Assembly: GCA_029216955.1 (NCBI GenBank)
Contig: JANAVB010031417.1
Coordinates: forward strand, 20,561,278 to 20,625,277
From: Iris pallida
Taxonomy: Eukaryota > Streptophyta > Magnoliopsida > Asparagales > Iridaceae
Direction: 5' to 3'
DNA: 64,000 bases
Shown here: positions 48,311 to 59,876 of the stretch, in pieces
Numbering within the stretch: position 1 is the stretch's first letter
Layout of the letters: each line of letters begins with the position of its first letter
Position numbers and translations under genes: made by a program
The notes under the pieces: model-generated
The model's database searches: none
Told to the model about the DNA's origin: nothing
What the model saw: only the letters and a program-made list of their open reading frames with translations

Positions 48311-48725
48311 ATGTCGACCGCTTCCACGGGAGCTCCCCTCGAGAGACGATTCGTGTCGTGTCCGAGGTCTGTATCCTTCACTGGCTTTGCAGTGGGAGGA
48401 CTAGCTCTGTTTGTTCTTGTTGCGTCTCTTCTTTCTGCTCATCCTACGATCATTATACTCTCACCACCCTCCTCTCGTGATCACGAGTCCTATATTGAAC
48501 AACAACGTCACAATGATCACAGTAAGGCTGACAAGAATGATTCGAGGAGTTGTGATCACTACCACAGTAGATGGGTGAATGACCGAGTCGGGCCGGCGCC
48601 GCTGTACATGAACAGCACGTGTCCGATCATCTCGCAGTCGCAGAATTGCCAGGGGAATAGAAGGCTGGACAGGGGTTACGAGGAGTGGAGGTGGAAGCCT
48701 AGCCGGTGCGTGCTCCCGCAGTTCG

Positions 48726-49706
48726 TGTTGGTGCTTTCTTTACATGGAGAGAGCTTGCTCTCAACATGCCTTGTAAAATTATAGTTCCACATCGGAAATG
48801 CACCATGATTTATCTCAACATATATACTTGGTTGTGTTGTTGAGAGATGCACATGGGGTGGTGACCCTAAGGAGGGAACCATGTGGGTGATTTTACTAGG
48901 AGGTAAGAATAAGGCTCCAAGGATTAAGCATTAATGCTTTTGTCATTCTCTTGGATTTATTCCACTTGGAGCTAAGCCCCAACGGGGCTTAGCGACTCGG
49001 ACTCGGACTCGGACTCGGGCTCGGGCTCGGGCTCGGACTCATGGGCTCATGAGGCGTAATGTGGCATTTTGTTGGCGCACTTAGCACGTCAGCGGCTCAT
49101 GCGGCTCATGCGGTCCATGTTGTGGGATTTGAATTAATTTAGTTCCTATCTTTGTGGGATTAGAATTAATTCGTAGCTATCTTTTTGTGATTTGATTCAA
49201 TCTTACCATAACTGAAGAGGCGGCTAGGGTTTTCACTCTCTCTCTATATATACTCTCTTCTGGCCTCCTTTGTGGGGACTACGAAAATACAAGTCAGAGA
49301 AGTAGAAAGAGAGAGAGAGAGCTGCTGCCGCCATTGCAAGTCCATCCGAGGAGTCAGAACAGAGGTGACATCGAACGTTCCACAAGTTCTTCAAACTTGC
49401 TGGTTCCTGGAAGCAGATCGTGTGGGGCGAATCTTGCTTTGAGCAACAGTGTTTTGACACCCCAGCATTGTTCTTCTTCTCATCTCTCTCTAGTTTATTG
49501 TAACTTGTTATGTCCCAATTGTAACACGTTTGCAAGGAAGAACGAGAGATCTTCTCTTCTCTTTTTCCCTCCTTCAGATTGTAATTTGGCTATTTGATTT
49601 TTGTACCGTTGTAGATCTTGAGTTTGATCACTGCAAAGTTTTGTGGGACATCTCAGATCTCGATTGCATTTGTTTTTCCATCTTTGATCAAGTCCCGGGA
49701 CTAACA
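48726..49706 (+). repeat. 5' LTR of the TBL-inserted Copia element (981 bp)
   Basis: TG...CA ends. It includes a GACTCG/GGCTCG hexamer run (48990-49037) and a TATATATACTC TATA-like box at about 49244. The sequence after it (ATCTCAAAGCAAG) is not the usual TGGTATCAGAGC primer-binding site. Confidence 0.93.
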
Positions 49707-49729
49707 ATCTCAAAGCAAGATCCGTGTAG

Positions 49730-52700
49730 ATGGAAAACATTAATGCTTCGCTCCTCCAATCGGACTTCTGCAAGTTGGAAAAGTTCGATGGAGAGCACTA
49801 TCAAGTCTGGAAGAGAAAGGTGTACCTAACTCTTCAACTAAAAGACGTTGATCATGTTCTGTTGGAGGAAGAACCCTCTGTTCCAGACACTGGATCTACT
49901 GCCGCCATCAACGCGGCTACCAAACTCCAGGCCAAGTGGAGAAGAAAAAATAGCATCTGCAGGCTTCTCATCCTGAATGCTATGGAGGATTCCCTGGCAG
50001 AATCCTATTCTAAGAAGGAACTTGCCAGAGACATATGGGAGTCTGTGGAAAATCTGTATGAAGAAGACAAGAACAGGAGCAAAATGTTTGTGGTTGAAAA
50101 ATATCACAAATTGCTCTTTGAGGACGAAAAGTCCATGTTACCACAGGTGAAAGAATTTCTGAAGCTGCGTCAGAAACTGGAAGACGAAGAGATGCCCCTT
50201 CCCGACAAGTTTGTCGTCGGAGGGATCGTCTCAAAACTTCCTGCTGGATGGAGTACCTTCTATGCAAGGATGCACAGAAAGAAGCTAGACATTAGCTTGG
50301 GAGATCTACTTCAAGAGATCCATGTTGAGGACGAGATGCGTTCTCAACAGAAGGTGGACACTCTGTCCAAACAGTTGGCTAAAGCCAATCTGGTGCAGAC
50401 GAGGGATCCCAAGGGGAAGCAGGCGGCTTCTCATCCCAAGAAGAAGGACTTCACTAATCTGAAAGTGAAGGGTCCTTCATTCAAGCAACAGAAGACTAAG
50501 TCCCACGTGACTTGTTACAATTGTGGCAAGAAAGGCCACTACAAGAGTGAATGCGGATCTAAGCCTAAACAATCAGAGAAAGGTGAGCCTAATAAGGTTT
50601 CATTGGTTTCTAACATTGTTGCTATGATCGGACAGGTCACAACTGTGGGGGTTGACTCTGACTGGTGGATAGACACTGGTGCGACTTGCCATGTCTGTTC
50701 TGACAAGGAATGGTTCGTCACGTACCAGCCGATATCTGAGAAGGTTGTCATGGCGAACCAGGCCCAAGCTGAAGTTCTGGGGATTGGGACTGTGGAGCTG
50801 AAACTCACTTCTGGGAACACTCTGACGCTTCAAGGTGTGAAGCATGTTCCTGCGATTGCCAAGAACCTGATCTCTGGGAGCCTGCTCTGCAACGCACGCT
50901 TGAGGATGGACATCAACGCTGGTCAGATGGTTATGTCCAAGAAGGGAACATACTTCGGGAAGGCTTATCAAACCGAAGGAATGTTTAAAATTCAACTTGT
51001 CAACCAGTTTGATGATATTAATGCAGTTGCATTTTCTGATTATTCTCTTGAGTTGTGGCATAATAGACTAGGACATGTTCATTGTAAAAGAATCAACAAA
51101 ATGTCTAGTCTAGGACTTATCTCCAAATGTGGGGGTAAGGTGGAGAAGTGTAAAGTGTGTGCTCAGACGAAGATCACAAGGAAACCCTTTCATCGGGTCA
51201 ATCGAAGCACAGATCTTCTGGAGTTGGTGCACTCCGATATCTGTGACTTCAAACATTTCTCCACGAAGGCCGGGTTGAAGTATTTCATAACCTTCATCGA
51301 CGACTTCTCAAAATACGCGTTCGTCTACTTGCTCAAGTCCAAAGACGAAGCTTTCGAGAAGTTCAGAGAGTTCAGGGCCAAAGCTGAACGGCAGACCGGA
51401 CAATAACTTAAGAGGTTGAGAAGTGATCGAGGTGGGGAGTACAGGTCTCATGAATTCGCATTGTTCTGCAAAGAACATGGAATCATATGCGAGACTACTG
51501 CTCCATATTCTCCTCAATCCAACGGAGTAGCAGAGAGGAAGAACCGAACATTAACAGAAATGATGAATTCTATGCTGCTCACTGCAGGTCTTCCAAAATG
51601 CTACTGGGGAGAAGCTGCATTAACGGCCACTTTCATTCTGAATAGAGTGCCATATGCAACTTCGGACGTAACTCCTCATGAACTCTGGTTCAAAGTCAGA
51701 CCAAACTTGAATGTCATTCGAGTGTGGGGGTGTCTGGCGTATGTGAAGCTTCCAGATCTGAAGATTCAGAAGCTGGGGACAAGGACTACGAAGGCGATCT
51801 TCTTGGGGTATGCCGAAAAGAGTGATGCTCGGAGATTTCTTGATATTGAATCAAATCATATCATCGAATCTCGCGATGCTGAATACTTTGAAGACAAGTT
51901 TGCAAAAGACAAAAACATTGTTCTTTCGGACATTCCAGAAAATGATGTAGGTGCAAATGAGACTGAAATCTCATACGAGCCAGTAGTCCAAGAAGAAGCT
52001 GTTGTTGATGAAACAACTCTTGTACCAGAACTCGCAGAGCCGTCAGCTAAGCGAGCGAGGAGACCGAAAGATTTCGGAGATGACTTTGTCACCTATCATG
52101 TGGAAGCAGATCCGCTTACCTATGATGAGGCGATGAAGACCAGAGATGCTATCTTCTGGAATGAGGCAGTGAATGACGAGTTTGACTCTATCACCTCCAA
52201 TAACACATGGGTGTTGGTAGATCTACCTGAAGGAGAAAAGCCTATTGGATGTAAATGGATCTTCAAGAAGAAGATGGAGGCAGATGGAACTATCGACAAG
52301 TTCAAGGCCAGGCTGGTAGCCAAGGGATTTTCTCAGAAACAGGGGATAGACTACTTTGACACGTACGCTCCAGTAGCCCGGATGACCACCATCAGGATGT
52401 TAATCGCTCTTGCAGCTATACATAAGTTGGTGATACATCAGATGGATGTAAAGACTGCATTCCTGAATGGGGAGCTGATCGAAGAGATTTACATGCAACA
52501 GCCAGATGGATTTGTCGTCAAAGGTCTTGAAGACAAAGTCTGCAAGTTGGTGAAATCATTGTATGGTTTGAAGCAAGCTCCCAAGATGTGGCATGAGAAG
52601 TTTGACAAAGTTATTAGGTCAAACGGCTACAGAGTCAGCGAGACGGACAAATGTGTTTACACAAAGTTCGCTGATGAAGAGGAGTCATCGTTTGTCTGTA

Positions 52701-53646
52701 CGTGGACGACATGCTAATCCTAGGTACGGATATAGGCTGTGTCACAGAGACAAAGAAGTTCATCTCAACCAAGTTCAGTATGAAGGACTTGGGGGATGCA
52801 TATGTCATCTTGGGCATAAAGATCATCCGGACAGACACTGGAGTAGCGCTGTTACAATCTCACTACATTGAGAAGATGCTTACACGCTATGGGTGTAAGG
52901 ATCTTCCAGGGATCGATACGCCATACAGGTGTGATCAGAAGCTGAAGCCAAATTCAAGGAAAAGCGTCAGGCAGCTGGAGTATTCTAGCGTTATCGGAAG
53001 TTTGATGTACGCAACCACTGCCACAAGGCCTGACATAGCTTTCGCCGTGGGAATGCTGAGTCGGTTCACAAGCAACCCAGGGGTTGAGCACTGGAAAGCT
53101 GTGAAGCGGGTGATGAGATATCTCAAGAAAACTCAGACATATGCACTGCACTACAACGGGTATCCGACAGTAGTGGAAGGCTTCAGTGATGCTAGCTGGT
53201 GTTCAGAAGTGGAAAGCGAGAGATCCACAGGTGGATGTGTCTTTTTCTTGGATGGAGCTGCTATATCGTGGAAGTCGAAGAAGCAGACTATACTCTCTCG
53301 TTCCTCCATGGAATCTGAATTCTATGCACTTGAAACTGCAGCAGATGAAGCAGAATGGCTTCGGGAGCTCATGTATGATCTTCCAGTGGTTGGGGCTCAG
53401 ATACCGGCGATACCGATATACTGTGACAACCAGGCGACTGCGGCGGTGGCATCAAATGACCTCTTCAACGGGAAGAAGAGGACTGTGCGGTTGAAGCACA
53501 GGGCAGTACACGATCTTATCAAAAGAGGTGTAATTGCAGTGGTTGATATTCGGAGTCAGGAGAACCTGGCAGATCCGTTCACAAAGGGCCTCAAGCGCCA
53601 GTTGGTCGATGACACAGCTTGTAAAATGGGCTTGAAGGCATTCTGA
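49730..53646 (+). pseudogene. Copia Gag-Pol polyprotein, nearly intact
   Basis: ATG at 49730. Gag of the UBN2 type; CCHC knuckle CYNCGKKGHYKSEC (about residue 264); aspartic protease WWIDTGATCH (about 313); LWHNRLGH pre-integrase motif; integrase DDE core; reverse transcriptase with MDVKTAFLNG and a YVDD motif near 52700; RNase H with an SRSSMESE motif; stop at 53644-53646. Two lesions: an in-frame TAA at 51404-51406 in integrase, with the frame open straight after it (to 52717), and a one-base loss near 52693, just before the YVDD motif. A short insertion history is consistent with so few lesions. Confidence 0.92.
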
Positions 53647-54720
53647 TAGTGTGTCTTTGTAATCCTACCATAAAGTTTTATGCTATTAGTTCAAAGAGAA
53701 ATCTACTAGGCATCTAACTTTTGGTTCAAAGGAGGATCACTGACTGGAAAACTATCAGGTAACAGTGGGTACTTGTTCTCTGGAACATGGAAGGGATACG
53801 GACCCATAACCACTGTTGTCTACTATGTATTTTTCTGCGAAAAAAACAGATCCTGTGGAAGGTTGGCTTAAACGCCTTAATGAGTTCTCAGGCAGAGTGA
53901 ATGCCTGGTGTGCTTTACAGGACGCACGGTAGAGCAGCACTACAAGGAGTGAATCTCCATGCTACAGTGGGGTGACTCCACCATGAGGTTCCCAGGTAGG
54001 GGTAATGCCTCGGCTTTGCAAGCCAAGTCACAGCGGCGTAGCACCGCAAATAGGCAGGTAGCCTAATGCTGTATGTCGTAATTAAAGAGTTGTAGACAGC
54101 ACTACAAAGGGGAGGATGGCCCCATGTTACAGTGGCACGACACCACGATGAGGTACCCAGGTAGGGGTAAAGCCTCGGCATTGCAAGCCATGTCGTTGCG
54201 GCGTAACACCGCAAGGAAGCCTTAGGCTTCATGCTGGGTAGTTTGGCACTACAAAGAGGCTTGTGACCTCATGCTACAGTAGTATGACACTACGATGAGG
54301 TTCCCAGGTAAGGGTAATGCCTCGGCTTCAGGCCATGTCATAGCGGCGTAGCACCGCAAGGAAGCGCAAGGCTTCATGCCATATCTCTTTAATAAAGAAC
54401 TCACCTATAGTGTATGGAAAGAGATATCAGGCCGTCTTTTGAGGGTAAACTTGTAGACGCCCAAAATTATACACTGAAACCAGGCTGGCACAGGGCCTTT
54501 AATGTGCAGCCAGAAGCACACGTAACTACACTTTGTGAGTGGGAAGAATTACAATTGTGGTGCAGAATTCAAGGCGTAGTCCATTCTTGTATCACATTGT
54601 TATTTAACCCATGCGAGAAGATTCAAGTCGTCAGCGACATCTATCCTAATGCAAAATGGACAGTTACTGTGGGGAACGCTCAACCCTGGACACATATATA
54701 TGTTGTGATATGTGGGGGAT
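53647..54720 (+). other. Non-coding 3' region of the Copia element between pol and the 3' LTR
   Basis: About 1.07 kb with no conserved protein. An open frame at 54414-54779 runs into the LTR and matches nothing known. It contains the three structured tandem units at 53937-54378 and ends in the polypurine tract TGTGGGGGAT. Confidence 0.7.
53937..54378 (+). ncRNA. Three tandem units of a covarying RNA structure in the Copia 3' region
   Basis: Units begin with GCACTACAA at 53937, 54099 and 54246. Each predicts the same helices. P1: GGAG/CTCC, GGGG/CCCC, GAGG/CCTC. A loop-to-downstream pairing P2: GTGACT/AGTCAC, ACGACA/TGTCGT, TATGACA/TGTCATA. P3: GGC/GCC. P4: GCGG/CCGC. P5: TAGGC/GCCTA, GAAGCC/GGCTTC, GAAGC/GCTTC. 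A small stem GTGG/CCAC (GTAG/CTAC in unit 3) encloses the 5' side of P2, so P2 would be a pseudoknot. The paired changes support an RNA fold; the function is unknown. Unit lengths are about 162, 147 and 133. Confidence 0.7.
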
Positions 54721-55978
54721 TGTTGGTTCTTTCTTTACATGGAGAGAGCTTGCTCTCAACATGTCTTGTAAAATTATAGTCCCACATCGAAAATGCACCA
54801 TGAGTTATCTCAACATATATACTTGGTTGTGTTGTTGAGAGATGCACATGGGGTGGTGACCCTAAGGAGGGAACCATGTGAGTGATTTTACTAGGAGGTA
54901 AGAATATGGCTCCAAGGATTAAGCATTAATGCTTTTGTCATTCTCTTGGATTTATTCCACTTGGAGCTAAGTCCCAACGGGGCTTAGCGACTCGGACTCG
55001 GACTCGGACTCGGACTCGGACTCGGGCTCGGGCTCGGGCTCATGGGCTCATGAGGCGTAATGTGGCGTTTTGTTGGCGCACTTTGCACTTAGCACGTCAG
55101 CAGTCATGCGGCTCATATGCGGCCATGCGGTCTTATGCGGCATGCGGCTCATATACGGCCTCATGCGGCTTATGCGGTCCATGCGGTCCATGCGGCTCAT
55201 GCGGTCCATGCGGTCCATGCGGCTCATGTGGTTCATGCGGCCCAAGCGGTCCAAGCGGTCCATGCGGCCAGGCTGCTGCCGCATGGAGGGCTACGCTGAC
55301 TGTGCAGATTTTAAATCGGTTATGAAAAGGATGAATTAATGCAATTAATTCAGATCCTATCTTTGTAGGATTTGAATTAATTTCGTTCCTATCTTTGTGG
55401 GATTTGAATTAATTTAGTTCCTATCTTTGTGGGATTAGAATTAATTCGTTGCTATCTTTTTGTGATTTGATTCAATCTTACCATAACTGAAGATGCGGCT
55501 AGGGTTTCCACTCTCTGTCTATATATACTCTCTTCTGGCCTCCTTTGTGGGGACTACGAAAATACAAGTCAGAGAAGTAGAAAGAGAGAGAGAGCTGCTG
55601 CCGCCATTGCAAGTCCATCCGAGGAGTCAGAACAGAGGTGACATCGAGCGTTCCACAAGTTCTTCAAACTTGCTGGTTCCTGGAAGCAGATCGTGTGGGC
55701 GAATTTTGCTTTGAGCAACGGTGTTTTGACACCCCAGCATTGTTCTTCTTCTCATCTCTCTCTAGTTTATTGTAACTTGTTCTGTCCCAATTGCAACACG
55801 TTTGCAAGGAAGAACGAGAGATCTTCTCTTCTCTTTTTCCCTCCTTCAGATTGTAATTTGGCTATTTGATTTTTGTACCGTTGTAGATCTTGAGTTTGAT
55901 CACTGCAAAGTTTTGTGGGACATCTTAGATCTCGATTGCATTTGTTTTTCCATCTTTGATCAAGCCCCGGGACTAACA
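54721..55978 (+). repeat. 3' LTR of the TBL-inserted Copia element (1258 bp)
   Basis: Collinear with the 5' LTR but 277 bases longer. The extra length is mainly an expansion of a CATGCGGTC-type 9-mer (about 55105-55275) and extra copies of a GATTTGAATTAATT block (55350-55415). Confidence 0.93.
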
Positions 55979-56152
55979 GTTCGATCCCCACAAGTTCCTG
56001 GAGCTGATGAGGAACAAGACGCTTACGTTCGTCGGGGACTCGCTCGCCCGCAACCAGATGTAGTCCATGCTCCGCATCCTGTGGCAGGCGGAGACCCCCA
56101 AGAAATGCGGCTACCACCGAGGCCCCCGTCGGGTCAAGCGATGGTACTTCAG

Positions 56153-57488
56153 GTTGGTTGGTCCATCGATCGAATTAATTACATAATCTTCAATATTTTT
56201 CCTTCTAGTTGTGGTCACATCTTTAATATTTTTCCTTTTAGTCAGAAGGTTTGCTACACAATAATAAATTTTAAATAAATTAAGAAAAACAAAATAAATT
56301 AAATATAAGGAAACATGCACAAATTCTCCAAGTCAGACTGGCAAAATTCATGCAATATTGATTTTGCGTGATAAATGCATTATTAATATAAAAGTAGGAA
56401 ACATTAGAAAACATTAGGAAATTAATTCATGCATGTTAGAAAACATGAGGAAATAAATTAAAAGATTAGGATATATTAGGAAACAATAGAAAATTAATTC
56501 ATTAGAAAACATTAGGAAATATTTTTAGAAAATTGGATAGAAAATAAGATTTCAACCAAAAAAATTAGCCCAAGTTTTAAAATTTCTGAATATAAAATTA
56601 AATAAAATTGCATCCAACAAATGGAAGCCAACATTTCAAAATCGAACCATTTAAAAAGAAATCTTATTTTCAGAATATTAAAGACAAAACTTTCTTCTTC
56701 TTCTTTTTTGTTTGTAAATTTTAATCCTATAATTTTAGATATAAATATGTACCATATGATTAATCCTATGGTACGTATGATAAATATGCATGTACCATAT
56801 GATTAATCTTACGTTCATCGATCATTTGATTGCCAATTATGCTATTTGGCTCCTAAAATTTTTGGGTGATGTTATATCCCATTATGTGACATCTGACATG
56901 GCAGCTGACATATCATATTTTAACCCAAAAAATTAATTACCCAAAAAAATTATTGTTAATGCTAATGCTAATTTTAATTCAATATTAATATTAATTTTAA
57001 TGTTAAAATTAATGTTAATGTTGATATTAATTATTAATATTAATATTAATATTCATGTTAATTTGATATTAATATTAAGTTTAATGTTAATGCTAATTTT
57101 AATTTAATTTAATGTCAATATTAATGTTAATATTAATTTTAATGTTAAAGTTAATGTTAATTTTACATTAATTTTAATGTTTAATATTATTTTGTCATGT
57201 CAACTGTTATGTCATATGCCACATAATGGAAGATGCCAAATTTTTTGGAGCCAAATAATATTTTTGTTTGACTGCATAAGTACAAGTTGCAGCAATTTTT
57301 TTTTTCATGTATAATTTTTTTTGTTGGTTTTTTTATATGAGTTCGTCTATATCTAGTCCATCATGATTTACTCCAGTTCTAGTTTCTGGTTCCGCGCTCG
57401 GCAGCAATCGTTTGTGATCTACTATTTTATCACGTTCTGAGTCCATCTTTGTAACCCGACAATAACATGAAATGCTGCATGGCTGCAG
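56153..57488 (+). other. TBL intron containing a MITE and a duplicated segment
   Basis: Donor GTTGG at 56153, acceptor CTGCAG at 57483-57488; removal gives an in-frame phase-2 join (RWYF to STSTT). It includes 56228-56775, duplicated upstream of the gene, and the MITE at 56845-57255. A GA-poor, T-rich stretch at 57290-57340 may be the polypyrimidine region or the scar of another element. Confidence 0.75.
56845..57255. mobile_element. MITE (TA duplication), TTAATATTAA-rich, copy 1
   Basis: The ends TTTGGCTCCTAAAATTTTT and, inverted, TTTGGCTCCAAAAAATTT are followed by further inverted matches (CATTATGTGRCATATGACAT-type) for about 60 bases. TA on each side. The interior is a long run of AATGTTAATATTAA-like repeats. 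It shares the TTTTAACCCAAAAAA block and interior type with 59059-59458. Confidence 0.72.
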
Positions 57489-57879
57489 GTCCACTTCGAC
57501 AACAATTGCACGAATATGGTCGTCTTGGCTCGTTAACACAACCAACGAGACCCTCCAATTTGCTCCAGACGGGGTTGTCAAGGTCCACCTCGACGTCCCC
57601 GACGACAACTTCATGGAGTTCCTCCACAACTTCGACGTCGTGGTCGTATCGTCCGGTCACTGGTTCACCAAGCCCTCCGCCTGCGTTGTCGGCAACAGCA
57701 TCGTGGGAGGACAGCTCTGGTGGCCGGAGGACGCCGGGGACATGAAGGTGAACAACATCGAAGCGTTCGGCATCTCGGTGGAGACGTTCCTGACCGCCAT
57801 CGCCAGACACCGCAACTTCACCGGCCTAGCCATCGTCCGGTCCTACTCCCCGAGCCACTACGAGGACGGGACGTGGAAC

Positions 57880-58529
57880 CAGTGGCGTAGCCAGGATTTG
57901 GGTACAGCGGGGTCAAAATCGATTAGAAAATTTTTAATTCAAAAAATTATAAATATGTAGATTTTTTTTTTGGCATAAATTAGTCACAAATCCTATTTTC
58001 TACCGCTAATATTGGTCGTCTTTTCTAGTTTTTCAAATGTAGATGTTCATTTTTTCTATTCATTTCAAAATACGATTGGTATTAAAATGTATATTAATTC
58101 TAACCCAATATAATAAGAACCTTAAACTTCAATGTCATTTCAGTTAGGTCATACAAGACATTTTTTAATCAATTTTGACCATTTGATCGAGAAGATTCAA
58201 TGTATCTTAAACTATTTTAGTCACGAACCTTGACATCATAGGGTCCTATGAAAACTAAATATTGTTTTCTCCCTCAAGGAAAAACAAAATTAATAACATT
58301 TTATTTCCAACCATTAATATATTTTGACTTAATATTTTTTATATTTTTTTAATCGAAGAATGTTATACTAGAAAACAACTGCATTATATCTAAGAGCAAA
58401 TTAAATCTTGCCATCTAAGAACAATTAAGGACAAAATTTATAGCATGATTCAGCTACTTGCAGCTACAAGTAAATGAGTAAAACATCAAATTGTTATTCG
58501 TTCGTAATATAAGTAGCTAAAAGTAAAAC

Positions 58530-58587
<58 letters not shown>

Positions 58588-58633
58588 AGTGGGGTCATAT
58601 GACCCCGCTGGGCCTATGCTGGCTCCGCCCATG
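57880..58633. mobile_element. hAT element inserted in the TBL DUF231 exon (754 bp)
   Basis: It starts CAGTGGCGTAGCCAGGAT and ends with the approximate inverse ATGCTGGCTCCGCCCATG. The target duplication CGTGGAAC (57872-57879 and 58634-58641) is perfect, and removing the element and one duplicate restores the TBL codons (TWN then TGGSC). AT-rich, with a (TA)n run at 58533-58582. No transposase. Confidence 0.9.
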
Positions 58634-59058
58634 CGTGGAACACGGGCGGGTCGTGCACGGGGAAGGTGCGGCCGGTGGAGGGGGTGGTGAGGGACGAGCT
58701 GACGGAGGCGATGCACGAGAAGCAGGCTGCGGAGTTCCGTCGCACGGTGGACAGGTCGACGGGCAAGGGGGGCGGCGGCGGCGGTTCGAGGCTGAGATGG
58801 ATGGATGTAACGGAGATGTTTGGCTACCGGCACGACGGGCACCCTGGCCCGTACCGGAGCCCGGACCCGAACCAGCTGACGAGGCGGGGCCGAACGGGGA
58901 GCCGCCGCCGCAGGACTGCCTGCACTGGTGCATGCCGGGTGCAATTGATACCTGGAATGATATTGTGCTAGAGATCGTTAGGAGAGAATTTGAAAGGCCA
59001 TCATAATTGCAAATTTACTTAGGTGTGTACATGTAATCTTAGATTAATTTTATGAGTA

Positions 59059-59458
59059 ATGCTATTCGTACCTCCAAATTGTTCCTCCAATACATCTCTT
59101 CTTTTGTGGCAGTTGACGTGACATGTTAAATAATATTATGTGTCATCTGACATGATCGATGACATGGCAAATTTTAACCCAAAAAAGTTAATTATTCAAT
59201 TTTGTCCATATTAATTTAATGTTAATATTAATTAATGTTAATATTAATGTTAATATTAATATCAATTAATGTTAATGTTAATATTAATATTATTGTTAAT
59301 ATTAACGATAATATTAATTTTAATGTTAATGTTAATATTAACATTAATTTTAATGTTAATTTGAATTTTAATTTTAAAATTTGATACGTCAGCTGTCACA
59401 TCAACATATCACGTCAGCTACCACGTAAGAAGAAACCATTTGGAGGTACAAATAGCAT
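59059..59458. mobile_element. MITE (TA duplication), TTAATATTAA-rich, copy 2
   Basis: The ends ATGCTATTCGTACCTCCAAAT and ATTTGGAGGTACAAATAGCAT are inverse complements with one mismatch. TA duplications lie at 59057-59058 and 59459-59460. Interior of AATGTTAATATTAA repeats, like 56845-57255. It begins about 50 bases after the TBL stop. Confidence 0.8.
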
Positions 59459-59460
59459 TA

Positions 59461-59801
59461 TTCTAATTTTATATTATGCTCATAAGTCATAACAGTTAAA
59501 AAAGAAAGAAAGATTTACTCATGATATATATTGCTTACTGTCATCTCCTCGCATCACTTTGTTCATATCAGGAAAAGAAGAGTATGGCTTGAAATGTGAA
59601 TGAATATTTGGTCTGATTGATTGAAATCAGAATTTCATTTTGAATAAATATTTAAATTTTCATCAAGCGATCTTGGGGTCTTCGCCCTTATGGTCACCAG
59701 TTAATGTCGTCTTCTTCTTCTTCATCAAGATATAGTGATTCTTCCTCAGTTCAGGTATTCAGAAAAGAATATGATGTCAAAACAAATATATAGTTATCAT
59801 T

Positions 59802-59876
<75 letters not shown>

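Larger units (their letters stand above)
48726..55978 (+). mobile_element. Ty1/Copia retrotransposon inserted in TBL exon 1
   Basis: LTRs 48726-49706 and 54721-55978 both start TGTTGGT and end GGGACTAACA. The perfect 5-bp duplication GTTCG (48721-48725 and 55979-55983) falls inside a TBL codon. A polypurine tract TGTGGGGGAT abuts the 3' LTR. The LTRs differ at roughly 2-4% of sites in the parts compared, and in length because the 3' LTR has expanded short repeats. Pol has one nonsense codon and one frameshift. Between pol and the 3' LTR lies about 1 kb of non-coding sequence with three tandem structured units. Confidence 0.95.
48311..59006 (+). pseudogene. TRICHOME BIREFRINGENCE-LIKE (TBL/DUF231) gene, disrupted
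   Basis: TBL proteins are Golgi type-II membrane O-acetyltransferases of cell-wall polysaccharides. Coding parts: 48311-48725, then (after the Copia element) 55984-56152, GT-AG intron 56153-57488 (phase 2), 57489-57879, then (after the hAT element) 58642-59006. The N-terminus has a membrane anchor (about residues 21-43). The PMR5N domain (about 81-138) has RWV, the STCP Cys and WRWKP. The catalytic FVGDS motif (GDS) follows the Copia junction, and the DUF231 part ends with the DCLHWCMPG block that holds the paired DxxH residues. Breaks: Copia insertion within the codon after QF, an in-frame TAG after ARNQM (about 56060), the hAT insertion after TWN, and a one-base frameshift at 58871-58895. 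The IVGGQLWWP motif recalls the TBL16-18 group, from memory. Confidence 0.9.

Noticed and set aside
55048..55339. Overlapping open frames rich in Cys-Gly-Pro or Met-Arg
   Set aside because: They are translations of the CATGCGGTC-type tandem repeat in the LTR; a period divisible by three keeps frames open.
57300..57410. Possible truncated copy of the GGATCC-ended hAT MITE in the TBL intron
   Set aside because: Only a TTTTTATATGA block and a CTGGTTCCGCGCT block resemble it; no duplication or second end.
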